Origin: Asterochloris sp. CNOR1
Taxonomy: Eukaryota > Chlorophyta > Trebouxiophyceae > Trebouxiales > Trebouxiaceae
Assembly: GCA_963969365.1 (NCBI GenBank)
Contig: OZ017747.1
Span: 3,162,001-3,226,000, forward strand
DNA length: 64,000 bases
Direction: 5' to 3'
Shown: positions 49,758-62,000 of the stretch, one piece after another
Numbering within the stretch: the first letter of the stretch is position 1
Layout: every line of letters starts with the position of its first letter
Notes under the pieces: model-generated
What the model saw: only the letters and a program-made list of their open reading frames with translations
What the model was told of the DNA's origin: nothing
The model's database searches: none
Position numbers and translations under genes: made by a program

Positions 49758-51923
49758 CTAGCTTCGGTTGCAATCAGTCAGCTCTGGGTTGCAGCATGCC
49801 CCCAGGGGTGCAGCATGGCCCCATCATGAGGCCACACGATGCAATAGCATCCTGGGACCTGCCTGTGCAGGTTGGAGACGCCCTGCCTGATGCCACCCTG
49901 TTTGAGGGAGACCCAAACACAAAAGTCAAGATCAGAGACCTGTTCAAGGGCAAGAAGGGTAAGCCTGGCTGATTTGCAGGCCACTGGAGGCAGCTGCTGC
50001 ATCCTCTGCCCAGGGCCCTGCTGTGCTCAAGCGAGATCCCCACAGCAACATTTAGAGGATAGACTTTCGCAGATTGCCCGATTTGTCATGCACAGTGTTG
50101 AGTCTTTACTTGTGTCTGTAGGCATCCTGTTCGGCGTGCCTGGAGCCTTCACTCCGGGATGCAGCAAGGTGAGGGCGTGTGTGGAGTGGCCGGGGAATCG
50201 CATCTAAGCACCTGCCCGTCATCACAGACCAGATCATCCAGCGACTGTCAGCTTGTCCACCCAGGGAGTGATGCTGCCTTGTGCTGCAAGTCACCACCTG
50301 GCCCAGTGTGTGGAGGCTGACTGCTGCGTAGGCATTCACTTCTGCAGACATAGCTCAGCGCCCTTCCAAAATATTGATAGCTTTTGGATGATGCAGCTGC
50401 TAAATCTTGGCTCCTGTTGCTCATTGCTGCTAGCCTGAACACCGGGGCACTACCTGCCTGTTGTTGTACACCCACCTGCCTTGATGTTGGAGACCCTCTG
50501 TCTCAAAGCCTGCACAAAATCTTGCCTGTCACTGTCTGAAAAGCCCAAGAACCCACAGCTTACAACTCCTGGCCTACACCCCTTTCATTCATCAGATCTG
50601 GCTCTAGCAATTCGCTGCTGCCTGCTGCAGACCCATTTGCCAGGGTATGTGAGCGACAGCGAGAAGTTTAAGAAGCTGGGCGTGGAGGTGGTTGTCTGCG
50701 TGGCTGTGAACGATGCCTTCGTTATGGGTGCCTGGGGCGAGGCCAACCACGCCTCCGGCAAGGTAAGTCGCTGCTGCAAGAGGCTGGTGGAGGCTCTTCT
50801 TATGACTGTTACCCTGGCTGCCTGGGGTGTTGCCAGGCAAACACACGGCATGGTGACCACAGCTGATGGGCTGAACTGCGTCAGGCTGCCAGGCGGAGCT
50901 AATGTTGCGTCAGGGCTCACCTTCCTGATAGCTAGCAGCATGCGCACCATTGGCTGCCAGGTGCAGCGGGCAGTATCAAGGAGCCACCACTGACACTGGG
51001 CTTGGCTGACAAATGCTGACAAAGGGACCATGCACATGGGAGCCGATGTGCATGCTGAGAGATAGCTTGCAGTGACCCTGCCAAGAGGGCTCAGCTCATG
51101 GAGCTTGCTGATGACCCTGCCCAACATTGCAGGTGATCTGTGCCACCTCCCTACAGAAGGCAGATGGCCACCCGCACGCTGCCTGCAAGCTTGTGCTGTG
51201 CCAAGCGACATTCCCTGCCCATGCTGCAGATGAGCCTGCTGGCAGACACTCAGACAGAGCTTGCCTTGTCTCTGCCAAGACAACTTGGGTGAGTGCCATG
51301 AGCTCAGAGATCCTGCCCATTGGTGCAGGTGCGCATGCTGGCAGACACCCAGATGGAGCTGACCAAGGGTCTAGGGCTTACCCTGGACGCTGAGGGCATG
51401 CTGGGCACCAAGCGCTGCAAGCGGTGAGCCTTGCTGCAATGCTGTCAGCGCTTTGCAAAGCAGACACGCAACTTTAGCTTGTTGGCACCGTGCGGTTTTA
51501 ACGGCAAGGCTGTGCCACAGCACCACTGGCAGCTTCACTGGAGACATGTTATGCCAGCACACCTCCACCGGTGGCAGTATCTGGTCAGCTTGCCCGTTTG
51601 AAAGCTTCCTGCATGCAGCACAGCTCTTGCATCGTGCATCTGCCTAACACCAGATTGCTTTCTTGCAACATCCACAAGCAGGCGCGACCCCTCAAATGTG
51701 CAACCTCGGCCTGCAGATTTTCTGCTGTGATTGTTGATAACACCATCAAGTCCCTGAACACGGTGAGGCTCTATAAAGTCGTCACTGCACGACTTGCGGT
51801 TTGTGACACACCCAACAGCATGGCACTGAGTGCCAATGTGTCCCTCTGCAGGAGGCTGATGGCACAGGCCTTACCTGCAGTCTGTCAAACGAGATTGTCA
51901 AGCAGCTGGAGTCTCTAAAATAA
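49754..51923 (+). CDS. Type II peroxiredoxin (PRXII/PRX5 family)
   Basis: Six exons join in phase: 49754-49958, 50122-50168, 50632-50762 (to within a base), 51329-51423, 51717-51762 and 51852-51923 (TAA). It reduces hydrogen peroxide and alkyl hydroperoxides with a thiol cofactor. Evidence: VGDALPDATLFEGDP; VPGAFTPGCSK with the PxxxTxxC active site and peroxidatic cysteine; LPGYVSDSEKFKKLGVEV; VCVAVNDAFVMGAWGE, with the resolving-type cysteine of this subfamily; LTKGLGLTLDAEGMLGTKR; and a short C-terminus. The first exon is open back to an ATG at 49754, giving 35 extra N-terminal residues (MASFGCNQSALG) that could be a weak transit peptide; a shorter cytosolic start is also possible. Converges with kinase 3 on the other strand. 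Confidence 0.9.
51230..51288 (+). pseudogene. Decayed duplicate of a peroxiredoxin exon
   Basis: gcag^atgagcctgctggcaga resembles the true exon start at 51329 (gcag^gtgcgcatgctggcaga), and both continue cac(t/c)cagac/atggagct. The upstream copy has its own donor (cttgg^gtgagt) but is the wrong length and lacks the conserved LTKGLGLTL text, so it is probably skipped. Confidence 0.6.
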
Positions 51924-52369
51924 ATCACAACAATGAGACTGATGCTGCTGGTCTGCACTGCTGTGAAGGTTATGAGGTACATCAGCCGGGGCCTCAAGAG
52001 GCCTATACTCTTCTTCAGGCATGCAGTCTATAATGTTATGGGGGTCTCCATTCCTGAAAAGGGTCTGAAAGATACCATGAGCCGCTTTGTCAGTACTTGG
52101 CATTTCACTCTACTCAGCAACTTTTTGCATGAAATTTGAAGGTTGCATAATAAATTGAGGGGTTTGCCCAAATCAAAAGGAAGGCTAAGGCCTCCTACAA
52201 AAGAGCCTGTCATTCCCTTATGCAGAAGCTAGATAGGCAGTGCCTGCTGAGATACTTCTGGCTGCCAAGGGACATGAATGACTGGCTGGGGAGTCACGTG
52301 CTGCATTTGCTAACTGTGAGACAAGACTGTACACAGATGAGCTGCTGATGGGGATTACCACACCTGCTG
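51924..52369. other. Convergent 3' ends of peroxiredoxin and kinase 3
   Basis: 446 bases between two stop codons. Presumably overlapping or adjacent 3' UTRs. No gene or clear polyadenylation signal recognised. Confidence 0.4.
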
Positions 52370-55300
52370 TTATTGGGCCTGCAGGAGGACTGCAGACAAC
52401 TGATGCTGCTCTGGCAAACAAGAGGGTTTGGCAGAAGCGGTCTGGGAGGGAGGTGCAAGACCTTGTTGTGACCAGTCAAAGGTGACAATCAGGTCCTCCA
52501 CAATGTCACTAATTTTCTCAAACGTTGGACGCTCATTCTTATCTGGGTGCATGCACTGATTTGCAAGCTCCTGCGGCAGGTTGCAGCCTCCAGTCAGCAC
52601 ATGGAATATGGCAGGGGGTTGGAGGCAGGCTGCCTGCAAAGCAAAAGTTTACCTGGAAAGGGGTGGGTGTGCCTTCGGGAAACATTGGTTTTGCATTTAG
52701 GCTGGTGACTTGGTGGATGATCTGCACATGTCTGCAGCCTGCCCAAGGCTTCTCAGCCGTGTACATTTCCCCTGCAGGCCAGACTCAGTCCGCTCATTAG
52801 GTACCACATGTGCAGCAAGCAAGATGCAGGCCACACTTCCTCTGCTGATTGGGTGGCACTGCATGCACCCAGCAGACTGCGGGCCACACCCCAGTCTGCG
52901 CACAGTCAAGGCAACGCGCAGGCCTCGATCAGTGTGCTGCGTGGGTGGTGCTGCATTCATGACGCAGAGTGCAGGCCACACCAAACCTCGGCCTGCTCAT
53001 TGAGTGCCCCATGCGCAGCAAGCCGCGCACAGGCCCCATACAGCCGGGACAGTGGGCGGCATGCCTGGGCAGGAACATGCAGGTGGCTGCACTCACAGAG
53101 GAGCACACCAAAGGCATAGACGTCTGCTGCCTTGGTCAGAATGCCATCCATCAGCAGCTCTGGCGGCATGTGTGTCACAGTCCCTGCACAGGCAGCGGGC
53201 GCAGGTCACTTCCTTCTCCTTCTGCAGCCTGCACACGTGGAATGCCAGCCTCCTGCAATGCATGCAGATTGCCTGGAGGCAGATTGCCTCCGGGGGACGA
53301 ACAGATGTGGGCCCTGCTGTGCCCTGCAGCACGGTCAGAAGTGGGGCCAGACACACAAGGCAGTGTGAGCAGCCTCCCAGGGCTCACACATTGTGGCACT
53401 CACCAAATGTGTCAGTCTCAATGGTCGTCTGAGAGCTCTGAAGCAGCCTGGACAACCCAAAGTCAGCCACCTTGGCCACAAAACCCCGCTGGTCCTTGTC
53501 GCTGGCGGCCAGAAGTACATTGCAGGCCGTCAAGTCCTGTACGGAGGACTCCAAAGCTCAGAGGTTGACAATGTCACAACCTGGGGGCCAGGCTGTGTAG
53601 CACCCCACACCTCTGCAAACTGGGACAGGGACTCACCCCGTGCAAAATGTTCAGGCTGTGCAGATAGTCCATGCCTGACGCAATCTCCCTGCAGCGCAGC
53701 CAGTGTGTCCTCGGTGAGCCAAAGCATGGGCTGCTGTCAAAGTGAGTGAGCAAAGCCTGGCTTGCCTCGCAGTCTGAAGAATCTCCAATATATGAGGTGG
53801 GCCATCTAAGATGTTGCGGCGCCTGCGCAGCCAACCCCTCTCTACTGCCTCCTGCAGCGCAAGTTCTCCGCTCAGCAAGCTGCATGGCGACATGCTTGCA
53901 ACGTGTGTCAGACACTGCATGCTCGACACAGGTAAAGGCAAGGACAGGCAGCGTGAGAAGCGCTGGTACCCAGGACTCAGGAGCCAGCCCGGCTGCCAGC
54001 ACTGACTGACAAATGCTGCAAGCACCCTCCCAATGATGATTGGGTTGAAATGTACAGCTGACCTGAAGAGAGCCTTTCGAGCAGAACTCTAGTACCAGCC
54101 AAACCTCCTGAAGGCGCCCATCCTGCAGTGCACCTGGACTGTGAAGGGTGGGGCTTGAGTCGCCAGCATGGCTCTCATCCCAGGTCAGCAGCGAGCACCC
54201 CAGGGCAGCTGTGCCAGGATGGCTGCGCTCACGGGCTTGGGATCAGCTCAAGGTGTGTTGGCAAAGCAGCTTGTATTGTTAAGTGGAAGGGAGCACAGCA
54301 TTGCAGCTGTGCCATGAGTCTGCCCCCATGGCCTGGGCCCACCTCAATCACGCGATTGGTCCTCTCAAAAGTTTGCACCACATTGGGGTGTGCCAAGTCC
54401 TGCCCCAGCGTGAATTCCACCAGGGTCTTCACGTCCTCAGTCTTGTCTGGGGTCACCGAGGTCTCAACAATCTGCGGACACAAGAGAGCAGAGGCTGGCA
54501 GCGTCGCTTCGAGCGGGGTGGGCAGCTGGCCAGGCAGTCTGCTCTGCCACAGTCTCACAGCGAGCAGACCCCGAATCAGAAGCCAATGTGCTCACCTTGA
54601 CAGCCACAGTGATGTTACGCCAGGTGCCACGGAACACCTGCAGCAGTTGAGAGAAAGACAGGCTCAGTAGGGACGCCGCAAAGTTGTGTGAGACTTCAAG
54701 GACCCCTGATATGTGAGGAGTGGGGTCAGACCATTTTGTGCTGGACCTGCCACACCTGGGCTCTCTGACTTGCAGTCATGGAGATGGGGTGGGTTGCTCT
54801 TTTTCAGAGCAGCAACATCAACAGGGTCAGACCTGCCGTGCGTGCAGGCAGCCACAACGTGTTCAGTGAGCAGCCTTCAGATGCGGCGCCCCTCATACCC
54901 AGGCCCGCAGGCCAACTAGGCAGTGCACAGGCTGCTCGTTCCCTGTACGCTGCACGGCTTCCTTTGTGCCTCTGCAGGAATGCAGGCAGGTAGCCCATCA
55001 GGTCCTCCTGCCAATGCTGGCCATCGCAGGTGTCGAATGGCAAGCCATGGGGTGCTGGTCACAAAAGTGCTGCTGCCAGAGCTTAATGGGCAAGTGCTGC
55101 TGCAGAACAGTCAGCAGGAGCATGGACTGCAATGGCACAGGCTGGGATGCAGCCCTGCCTGGCCATAGCTCCCCCGCCCCAACAGCGGGCCCAGCTTCAC
55201 ATCCGAGAAGGGGTCCCTCTTGGGCAGCATGAGTGCACTGCTGGCGCCGCTGGCATTGCCGGCTGTGCTGGTCCTCCTGGAGGCTGCAGGCAGGGCAGGC

Positions 55301-58300
55301 ACTGGCTGGCGGCCACACTACTGGGAAGCTTGGAGGGGTTGCGAGCAGGCAGGTGCAGGCTGGCTGCAGAGGTTGTCAGCAGGGATCTGGGAGGGACTGC
55401 AAGCAGGGCAGGTGCAGGCTGGATGCCACACTGCTGAAGATGGGCAGCCACGGGCAGCCATGGGGGCTGCCCATCTGGGCAGACACGGCAGCCCCCTTCG
55501 CGGCCAGGGACTCAAGTGTTGCTGCAGCAAGCGGTGCTTCAGACAGATGCCCCCAGAGCGGGCTGGCCGCCACGCTCTGGGGGCAAGAGATGCAGAAAGA
55601 ACTGCATGCAGAGGAGGGGTTCCTGATCAGGACGGCTCCTGAACTGCTACATCAACCATGAAGTGGAGCCCGCCATAGCAGGGTTGCTGGATCTGCCATG
55701 TGGTGTCCACCTTCAGTGGCGCTCCACATGTGTTTTTGGTTTCCTCTGCAGTCACCTGAGGCTTCTATTGAGGCGCGGCTCCCAGGCTGGCTGGGCAACT
55801 TCACGGAGACAAAGAACAGGGAGTGTAGGTGGGAGTCTTGGGGCGCCCCTCCCACAAAGCCAGGGATGTTGATGGTTGGGAAGTGGCTGGCGCCCAGCAG
55901 GTCCTTGTCAGCCTGCCTGCACAGCAAAGCTGACAGCGGCATGAGGCAGCTGCCACCCATCTATCGATGCACTGCAGCGCACAGGGCGCACAGGGCCCAC
56001 AAGGGCCCAACTTGATTGACTGCTGCCAGATGTCATTGCTGGCATTGCTCTGCAGCAGGCCCTGCACTGCTTGTCTGACAGGCAGGATTGCGCAGGCGGA
56101 GGCAAGTGGCAGGGTTGACTGCATTGCACACTGACCACCTCAAAGGCGGGCGGCATGATGATACAGAATCTCCATGATCTCACCTGAAGACAAGCTGCCA
56201 GCTCTTATGCTGCCCCGGCTGCGTGACGGGCACGCTGAAGCCGCAGTTTTCCTGGAGGCTGCGATGCAGCATGTGGACCAGCTCTGCCCTGTCGACCCCC
56301 TGCAGTTGGAATGTGGCCCACAGGGACTGGTTGACGGCTGCCTGGCTGTGCACACCTGCAGGTGCAGTAGGCAACTGCGTCACACATCAGCTGGCCAGCG
56401 TAATTCTTCTCATGCAATCTGGCCAGGCGGTGTAGTCATTTGGGGGTATGAATGTGAACCAGTCCCATCACATGGTGCAAGCCAGGCTGAAACTGGCAAG
56501 AGCAGCTGTGTCACCTGCTTAATGCCCAGCATAAAAGCTATTGCTGAACAAGCCCAGCAGTGGAGGGAGGCAGGGGAAGGCACCAGGCCAGTGCTGTCAA
56601 TGCATATGCTTGGCACCTGTCTTCAGCAGCCAGGGCTCGTTGACCAGCAGGATGGGCCAGTCCTCGCCGGAGCAGTCACACAGCATCAGCGCCTCCTCAA
56701 AGGAAGGCAGATCGCGCACCAGGCCAGGACCGCCCTGTAGGGCATGCACACTGGGTCAGCGTCTTGCGGCAGCTGGCCAGAGGCCACGCCAAACCGGTAC
56801 AGTGCAGCCATGTTGAAGCAGCAGGCCAAACCTGATGGTCGCTCTTGTCTGCCTCCTTCAGCTGCTGGTGGTAGACTTGGTCCCGCTCCAGCTCCCGGAC
56901 CACCAGCTCGGCAAAGTTATTAAGCATTTGGCAGCCCTCAGCATCCATGGTATGGGGCTGCAGGTCACAGATGCACCTGCAGCAGACGTGTAGGGTCAGA
57001 CTCAGGGGGCCCGCCTCTGCAGGTCAAGCTGGTGCCCAGGGGAGAGACATGTGCCACAGGCAGCATCACGAGAGGTGGCCTCCAGACAGAGCTGTGGGCG
57101 CTAGGCAAAACAGCTTGATGGTCACTGGCAGACTTACAGTGTGCCCAGACGGTGCCCTGTTGAGGCAATCAGAGGGGCGCCGGCATAGAACCTGCACACC
57201 TCAAGGGGAGTCAGGCCCATCTGCCCCAGCCAGGTGGATGCTGCCTGTACAGAGGCCATCACTCGAGCCGCAGTGCGGGAGGTTGCAGACGCGGCAGCAG
57301 ACAGGCAAGCAGCAACACGCAGCCAGGCTCCGCACCTCAGGTGAGGCGGGCCAGAAACTACTGGGTTCTGCTGCGTCCGCGCATCCTGCAGAGTGTCCTC
57401 CACAACCAGGATGGTGGGCACCTCAGGCAGCAGTGTCCAACTGCAGCTCAACACAGCAAGTCAGGCACAGCTGCAGACATGGTGGGACACAGCGACTATC
57501 GCCAGAAGTGGGCAGGAGCTGAGGCAAGCAATGTTGCAGCAGCTGTGACGTCAACAGCCCAGAGCTGATCAGAGCAAGTGGTCACAGAAGTGGGTCTCAG
57601 GCGGCGGCCTTCCATGGACTGCTGCAGGGAAGTAGAGACCTGTGCAGCTCCCCACAGCACATTGGCTCCTCCCACCTGCACAGCGTGACACTCCTGTCCA
57701 TGCTGACGGGAGGAAAGCCTTCCTCTGCGGCTGTCAGCAGCTTTTCCTTGTCGATCAGGGTGATCACACACATGGGGACCTGCAGGTCTGGCAGAGGGGC
57801 CAGCTTACTATGGTGGCAGCGTCTGGCTGTGGAGGAGGCTGAACACGTATGGACAAGGCCAGGGGGTTCTTGTCAGGGGTACTTGACCATCTTCATCCTG
57901 CCACTGGCAAGCTGCACCCCCAGCAGTCCTGCAGAACCTCCTGAAGCGAATGCGTTGATTTATATAAATGGCACAATTGTGTCAGGCACTGCTGAGACAA
58001 GGGCTTGGCGTGGGCTAGTTGGCAAAGCTGCCGGGTAAGTCATGAGCAACTGCAGCACAGTGGCTAGCTGCCAGGCATGGAAGTGACTGACCCGAAATAT
58101 GGTGGCCACCAGTTTGGTGATGTCCTGGAACTGGGGGTCTGGCTGCTGGTCCAGAATGTTGAGGGCGTGCAGCGTCTGCACTCGCTGCTCGTCATCAGTG
58201 GGCCTCCTGATCTGCACCCAATCTCCTGCAGCCAGGAGCTGAGAGCGTCAGACCACGTCATGGGGATGTGCTTACCAGATCGCAGCAGACAGCCGCAGGG

Positions 58301-58851
58301 GTGCTTGGAGAGATACATTTCTGCCTTGAGGTACATTTCTGGCTTGTCTGTACGGCCAGGCTGCCTGCTGTCGCAATCTCATTGAGGCTTTAAGGGGCGC
58401 GCATGATGGGAAGAGGAAAGCGCATGCACTCCAGAGCTCATGGCTATTGAAGTCGCCAAAGATGATTGCTGCACGTGAAGGGGAAATAGAACAATGGGTG
58501 CTGGGTGGGGACAGCACACAGCATGATTTCACGTGATTGCTGAAGCTTGCATACACCTTCAGGCACCACCCACGGCTTGCAGCGGCTGTCAGCTGACATA
58601 TCCACGCTGTCTGTGGAGCCAGCAATCTTGGCTACCATCACATCGGGTTTTGCATCTGCTGCCTTGCTGTCTGGCTGCTGCGTTGGTAAGGAAGGGTCAA
58701 TCTGCAGTACATGCAGCAGCCTCACCATCTGCATGTGGAGTGTGCCGCAGATGGGCAAATGAGGCAGCCTGCAAACAATAGCTCCTCTCACCAAACCATG
58801 GTGGGAAACCTGTTGTTCCTTCTTTGCTGGCCGGGAAGGCAGGCAACCCAT
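52370..58851 (-). CDS. GAF-PAS protein kinase 3 (inverted paralogue, N-terminal MGC start)
   Basis: Twenty exons join in phase to 729 residues plus stop. The first exon (58810-58851) encodes MGCLPSRPAKKEQQ, a Gly2/Cys3/Ser6 lipidation pattern like kinase 1. GAF domain 58211-56832: LHALNILDQQPDPQFQDI, VITLIDKEKLL, WTLLPEVPTILVVEDTLQD, FYAGAPLIASTGHRLG; the stretch after DKEKLL is divergent, so the binding pocket may differ. PAS-like region 56734-55756 (WPILLVNEPWLLKTG). Kinase domain 55283-52370: PLLGRGSYGQVFRG, lysine in TVAVK, LVLEFCSKGSLQ, ILHGDLTACNVLL, VADFGLSR, MPPELLMDGILTKA, LLWEMYTAEKPWAG. HGD replaces HRD. Two introns need GC donors (after 55159 and 53766). The intron present after the LVVED block in kinases 1 and 2 is absent here. 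Opposite strand, about 33 kb from kinase 2. Confidence 0.87.
55270..55440 (-). repeat. Array of acceptor copies before the kinase 3 glycine-loop exon
   Basis: The acceptor gccctgcctgcag^cctcc at 55283 is preceded in the intron by two diverged copies near 55340 and 55400 (cagcctgcacctgcc, then a tgcag-like or tcgca core and ccctcc), at about 60-base spacing. Confidence 0.5.
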
Positions 58852-59099
58852 GAGTGGCACCAGATTAGGTTGTGCCTATGTCTGCATGTGCTTGTTCCGA
58901 TGGTCTCAAGCTGCAAAATAGCCTGACAGTGCGTGACACTGATCGCGAGGCTGCCATTGTTGAGGAACAGCGTTTCCCTGAATTTTGCAGGAACATTTGC
59001 AGGAACATCTGCTTTCCCTTATATGGCCAGCAGCCGGAAGAGCCAGGCCTTGCATGCTGGCCAGCTGTGATGGCAGTAGCACTGCAGTGGTTCTGATAC
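58852..59099. promoter_or_regulatory. Divergent promoter region, kinase 3 / SAC3
   Basis: About 250 bases separate the kinase 3 start from the earliest plausible SAC3 start. It includes a direct repeat of gcaggaacat at 58988-59010. No core promoter motif recognised. Confidence 0.35.
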
Positions 59100-62000
59100 A
59101 TGCCGCAGGGGCACAGTAAGGTACTGAGGAGTCCTCAGTTCACATGCTTCTTGGCCTCCCCTCAGATGCCTGTCGCTGCAGACTGCTTTAGGGGGGTGGA
59201 AATCCAAGGGCAGCAAAGGTGCACTTACAGCTGCTTTCAAGGGCAGCAGGCCCCGAAGCTCTACAGCTGCTCAGGTGAGGCCATCATTGTTGCAGCACTA
59301 GACAGCATGTCTGTCAGGCTCCTTCGTTTATGCAGGGCACTCAGAAAGCCCTGGCCACAGTTGACAACACACATATGTTTGGAGGCAGTGGGCAGGCAAG
59401 CAGCATATCCTTCCCAGGCACTTTGGACGTGCACCTGAAATTCCTGGCATTCATGCCCGCTTTGCTTGCTCATGCAGACACCAGGCCAGGGAAGCTTTCA
59501 GACGCCGCAGACCGGCGCCCTGAGGCCTGCCTTTGGTGGTGTCCCTGCCAACCTGGCCGGTGCCTTTGGCCAAAGTAGCTCTGTGCAGGGCCAGCCCCAG
59601 CAGAGTCTGCCCCCGGCACAGCCACAAGCCAGCTTTGGGGCCAAGCTGCAGGGCAACCCCTTTGGAGCGTTGCCACAGGGCAATCCCTTTGGGGTCCAGA
59701 CACAGGGCAGCTCCTTTGTTGACAGCCATGGCAATGCCGGCTGGGGTGGGCAGGGCACCAATGCACCCGGACATCCCTTAGACAGGGCGCAGCAGGGGCA
59801 GGCGCAGCCTGCTGCCTCGGCTGCTCCAGGTGGCTTTGGAACCCAAAACGGCTTTGGCTGGGCAGAGGGCAGCCTGGCAACCACGTCGTGGGGAGCAGGG
59901 CCATCTGGCCCCACCGCTGTTGGGCAGCCAGCCTCCCAGGGCCAGCAGGGAGCTGCTTCGCCATTCGGCCAGGTAGCCTCTTCTGCTTTGATCTGTGCTT
60001 GCCTGGCGGTGGTGCGTCCTTACAACTGCCATAAGCTGCTCTGTGCATGCCTTTCAGCAACCAGACTTTGGGAATGCTATGCTTTGACCAAGGCCTGCCT
60101 GGCAGCAATTAGCTCTAAACACTGCTTTGCCCACCTTGCCAATGCACAGCCTTTGCACCTTCATGCAGGTGCCAGTGGCACCCCAGCAGTTACTCACTGC
60201 AGTGCTGCCCTACCTGCTTACAGGGCCAGGCACTACCATCGCAGCAGCCAGGCGCCAGCAGCACTGGGCTGGCACCCTTCTCAGCACGGCAAGGTCCTGC
60301 AAAGCCAAGGCCAAAGTTTGGCACAGCCCTTGTTAAGGGGAGCCAGCAGCAGGGCAATGGGGGCCAGCAGGTCAATGCTGGAACGGGCTTTGGCGACCAG
60401 CAGCAGGCGTTTGGCGGGGCTGGCGCCTCAGCAGGTGCCTCTGGGCCGCACGGCTTCCAGCTGCCTTTCCTGCAGGCTGGGTTTAACTTCCAGCCCGGTC
60501 CTGGCGCTGGGCAGCAGCCCACAGGCCCCATCTCTGCAGGATCAACTGGCTTGGGAGGCACGCCGCAGACAGGCTCCATGGCCGAACATGCTGGCCCAGC
60601 TGCTGGAGGTGCACAGGTAACGAGTACATTGAGCTGCACAGCCTGCTGCTCCACTGGGCAGCTTGCGTTGGCAGAGCATGCAAAGGGTGAGGTCACAGCC
60701 GCGTCCCCTGCACGGTCACAGTGAGCTGCGCAGGATGCTGTTCTGCCCAGCAGCTCATCTTGGCAGAGCTGACAATTGCCATGCAATGTCACATCAAGTG
60801 CATCGCCTTCATGCCTGCACTGATGTCTACTCCAGCAGGCTGGGTGGCTGCAGGATTTGGACCAGCTGATCAATCGCCAGAAGCTGCGTGATGAGGCAGC
60901 AGCACGGCACGCTCAGATAGCCGGCAGGGCACAGCCACAGCGCGCCAGCATCATGAGCCGCCTTGGGCAGCCGGCAGGTGCAGGCCAAGGGGTGGGAACC
61001 AGCAGCCTCTTTGCTGCCTCTGATGCAAAAGCCAGTCATGGCTTAGATGCTACCACAGGCGGCCAGGGCTTCGGCACCAGTGCCAGCGGCCAGGGCTTGC
61101 GGGCTGCTCCTGGCCATCTGGGCTCTGGAGCTGGGGCTGGCGCTGGTCCCAGCAGCCAGATCTTTGGACCTGTTCCTGGCACCCAAGCGTTTGGCGCTGG
61201 TGGCAGTGCTCAGGGCTTTGGTGCTGCTAGAGGCGGCCAGGCATTTGGTGCCATTGGCGACTGGGGTTCCGGCAGTGGTGCCATTGGCCAGAACAGTGGT
61301 GCTCCTGATGTCGGTCAGAGCTCTGGTGCTGCTGACAGTGGCCAGGGCTCTGGCGCTGGGGGCAGCCGAACCAGTGAAGCCCTGGTGTCAGAGTCAGGCC
61401 AGGGGGCCCCGCTGGTGTTCGGTGGGGCTGGCGGCGTGTCTGCCTCTATTGGCACTCAAAGGGGCAGCATTGGCAGCCAGCCGACCCCTGGGCCTGCCAC
61501 AGATGCGCCCGAGCAGGGCGAGGAGTCCACCAGGCAGACATCCAGGATAGCATTTGGCCTAGGCACAACTAAGGGCAAGCTTCCTAGCCCTGCCCATGCT
61601 GCATTTGCCAACTTGGAGCAAGGTGGGTGCAACTGTCCACGTGCACACAGCCTTGGCAGGCTGCTACCCAGCAATCATCTACAAGTCTGAAGAGCTGGGA
61701 ATCAAGCATAAGCAACTCTTGTCAGCGTGCTTGACCATAAAGCTGCAATCATCAGCCAGCAGCGCTGGCTGCCCCTCCCTGTGAGCCTCTGGTCAGGCTG
61801 ATCCATTAAGGGCTCTGGTTAAGTCCATCAGTCAACAGGATCAGATAGCTGCTGCATTAGGCAGTGAGCTTTGGTTCAGCAACGACCTCAAACCTGCCAC
61901 CATCAAGCAGCTGTCAGGGATTCCTGCACCAAACAGTGAGCAAGGTGGTTCATGCTCATGCCAGGGATTAGCATCTGAGTCAAGGCAGGCTCTCTTGTCT

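Noticed and set aside
59336-61622. FG-rich region as an independent nucleoporin gene
   Set aside because: The exon chain continues in phase into the SAC3 signature, and GANP-type proteins are known to have FG-rich N-termini.
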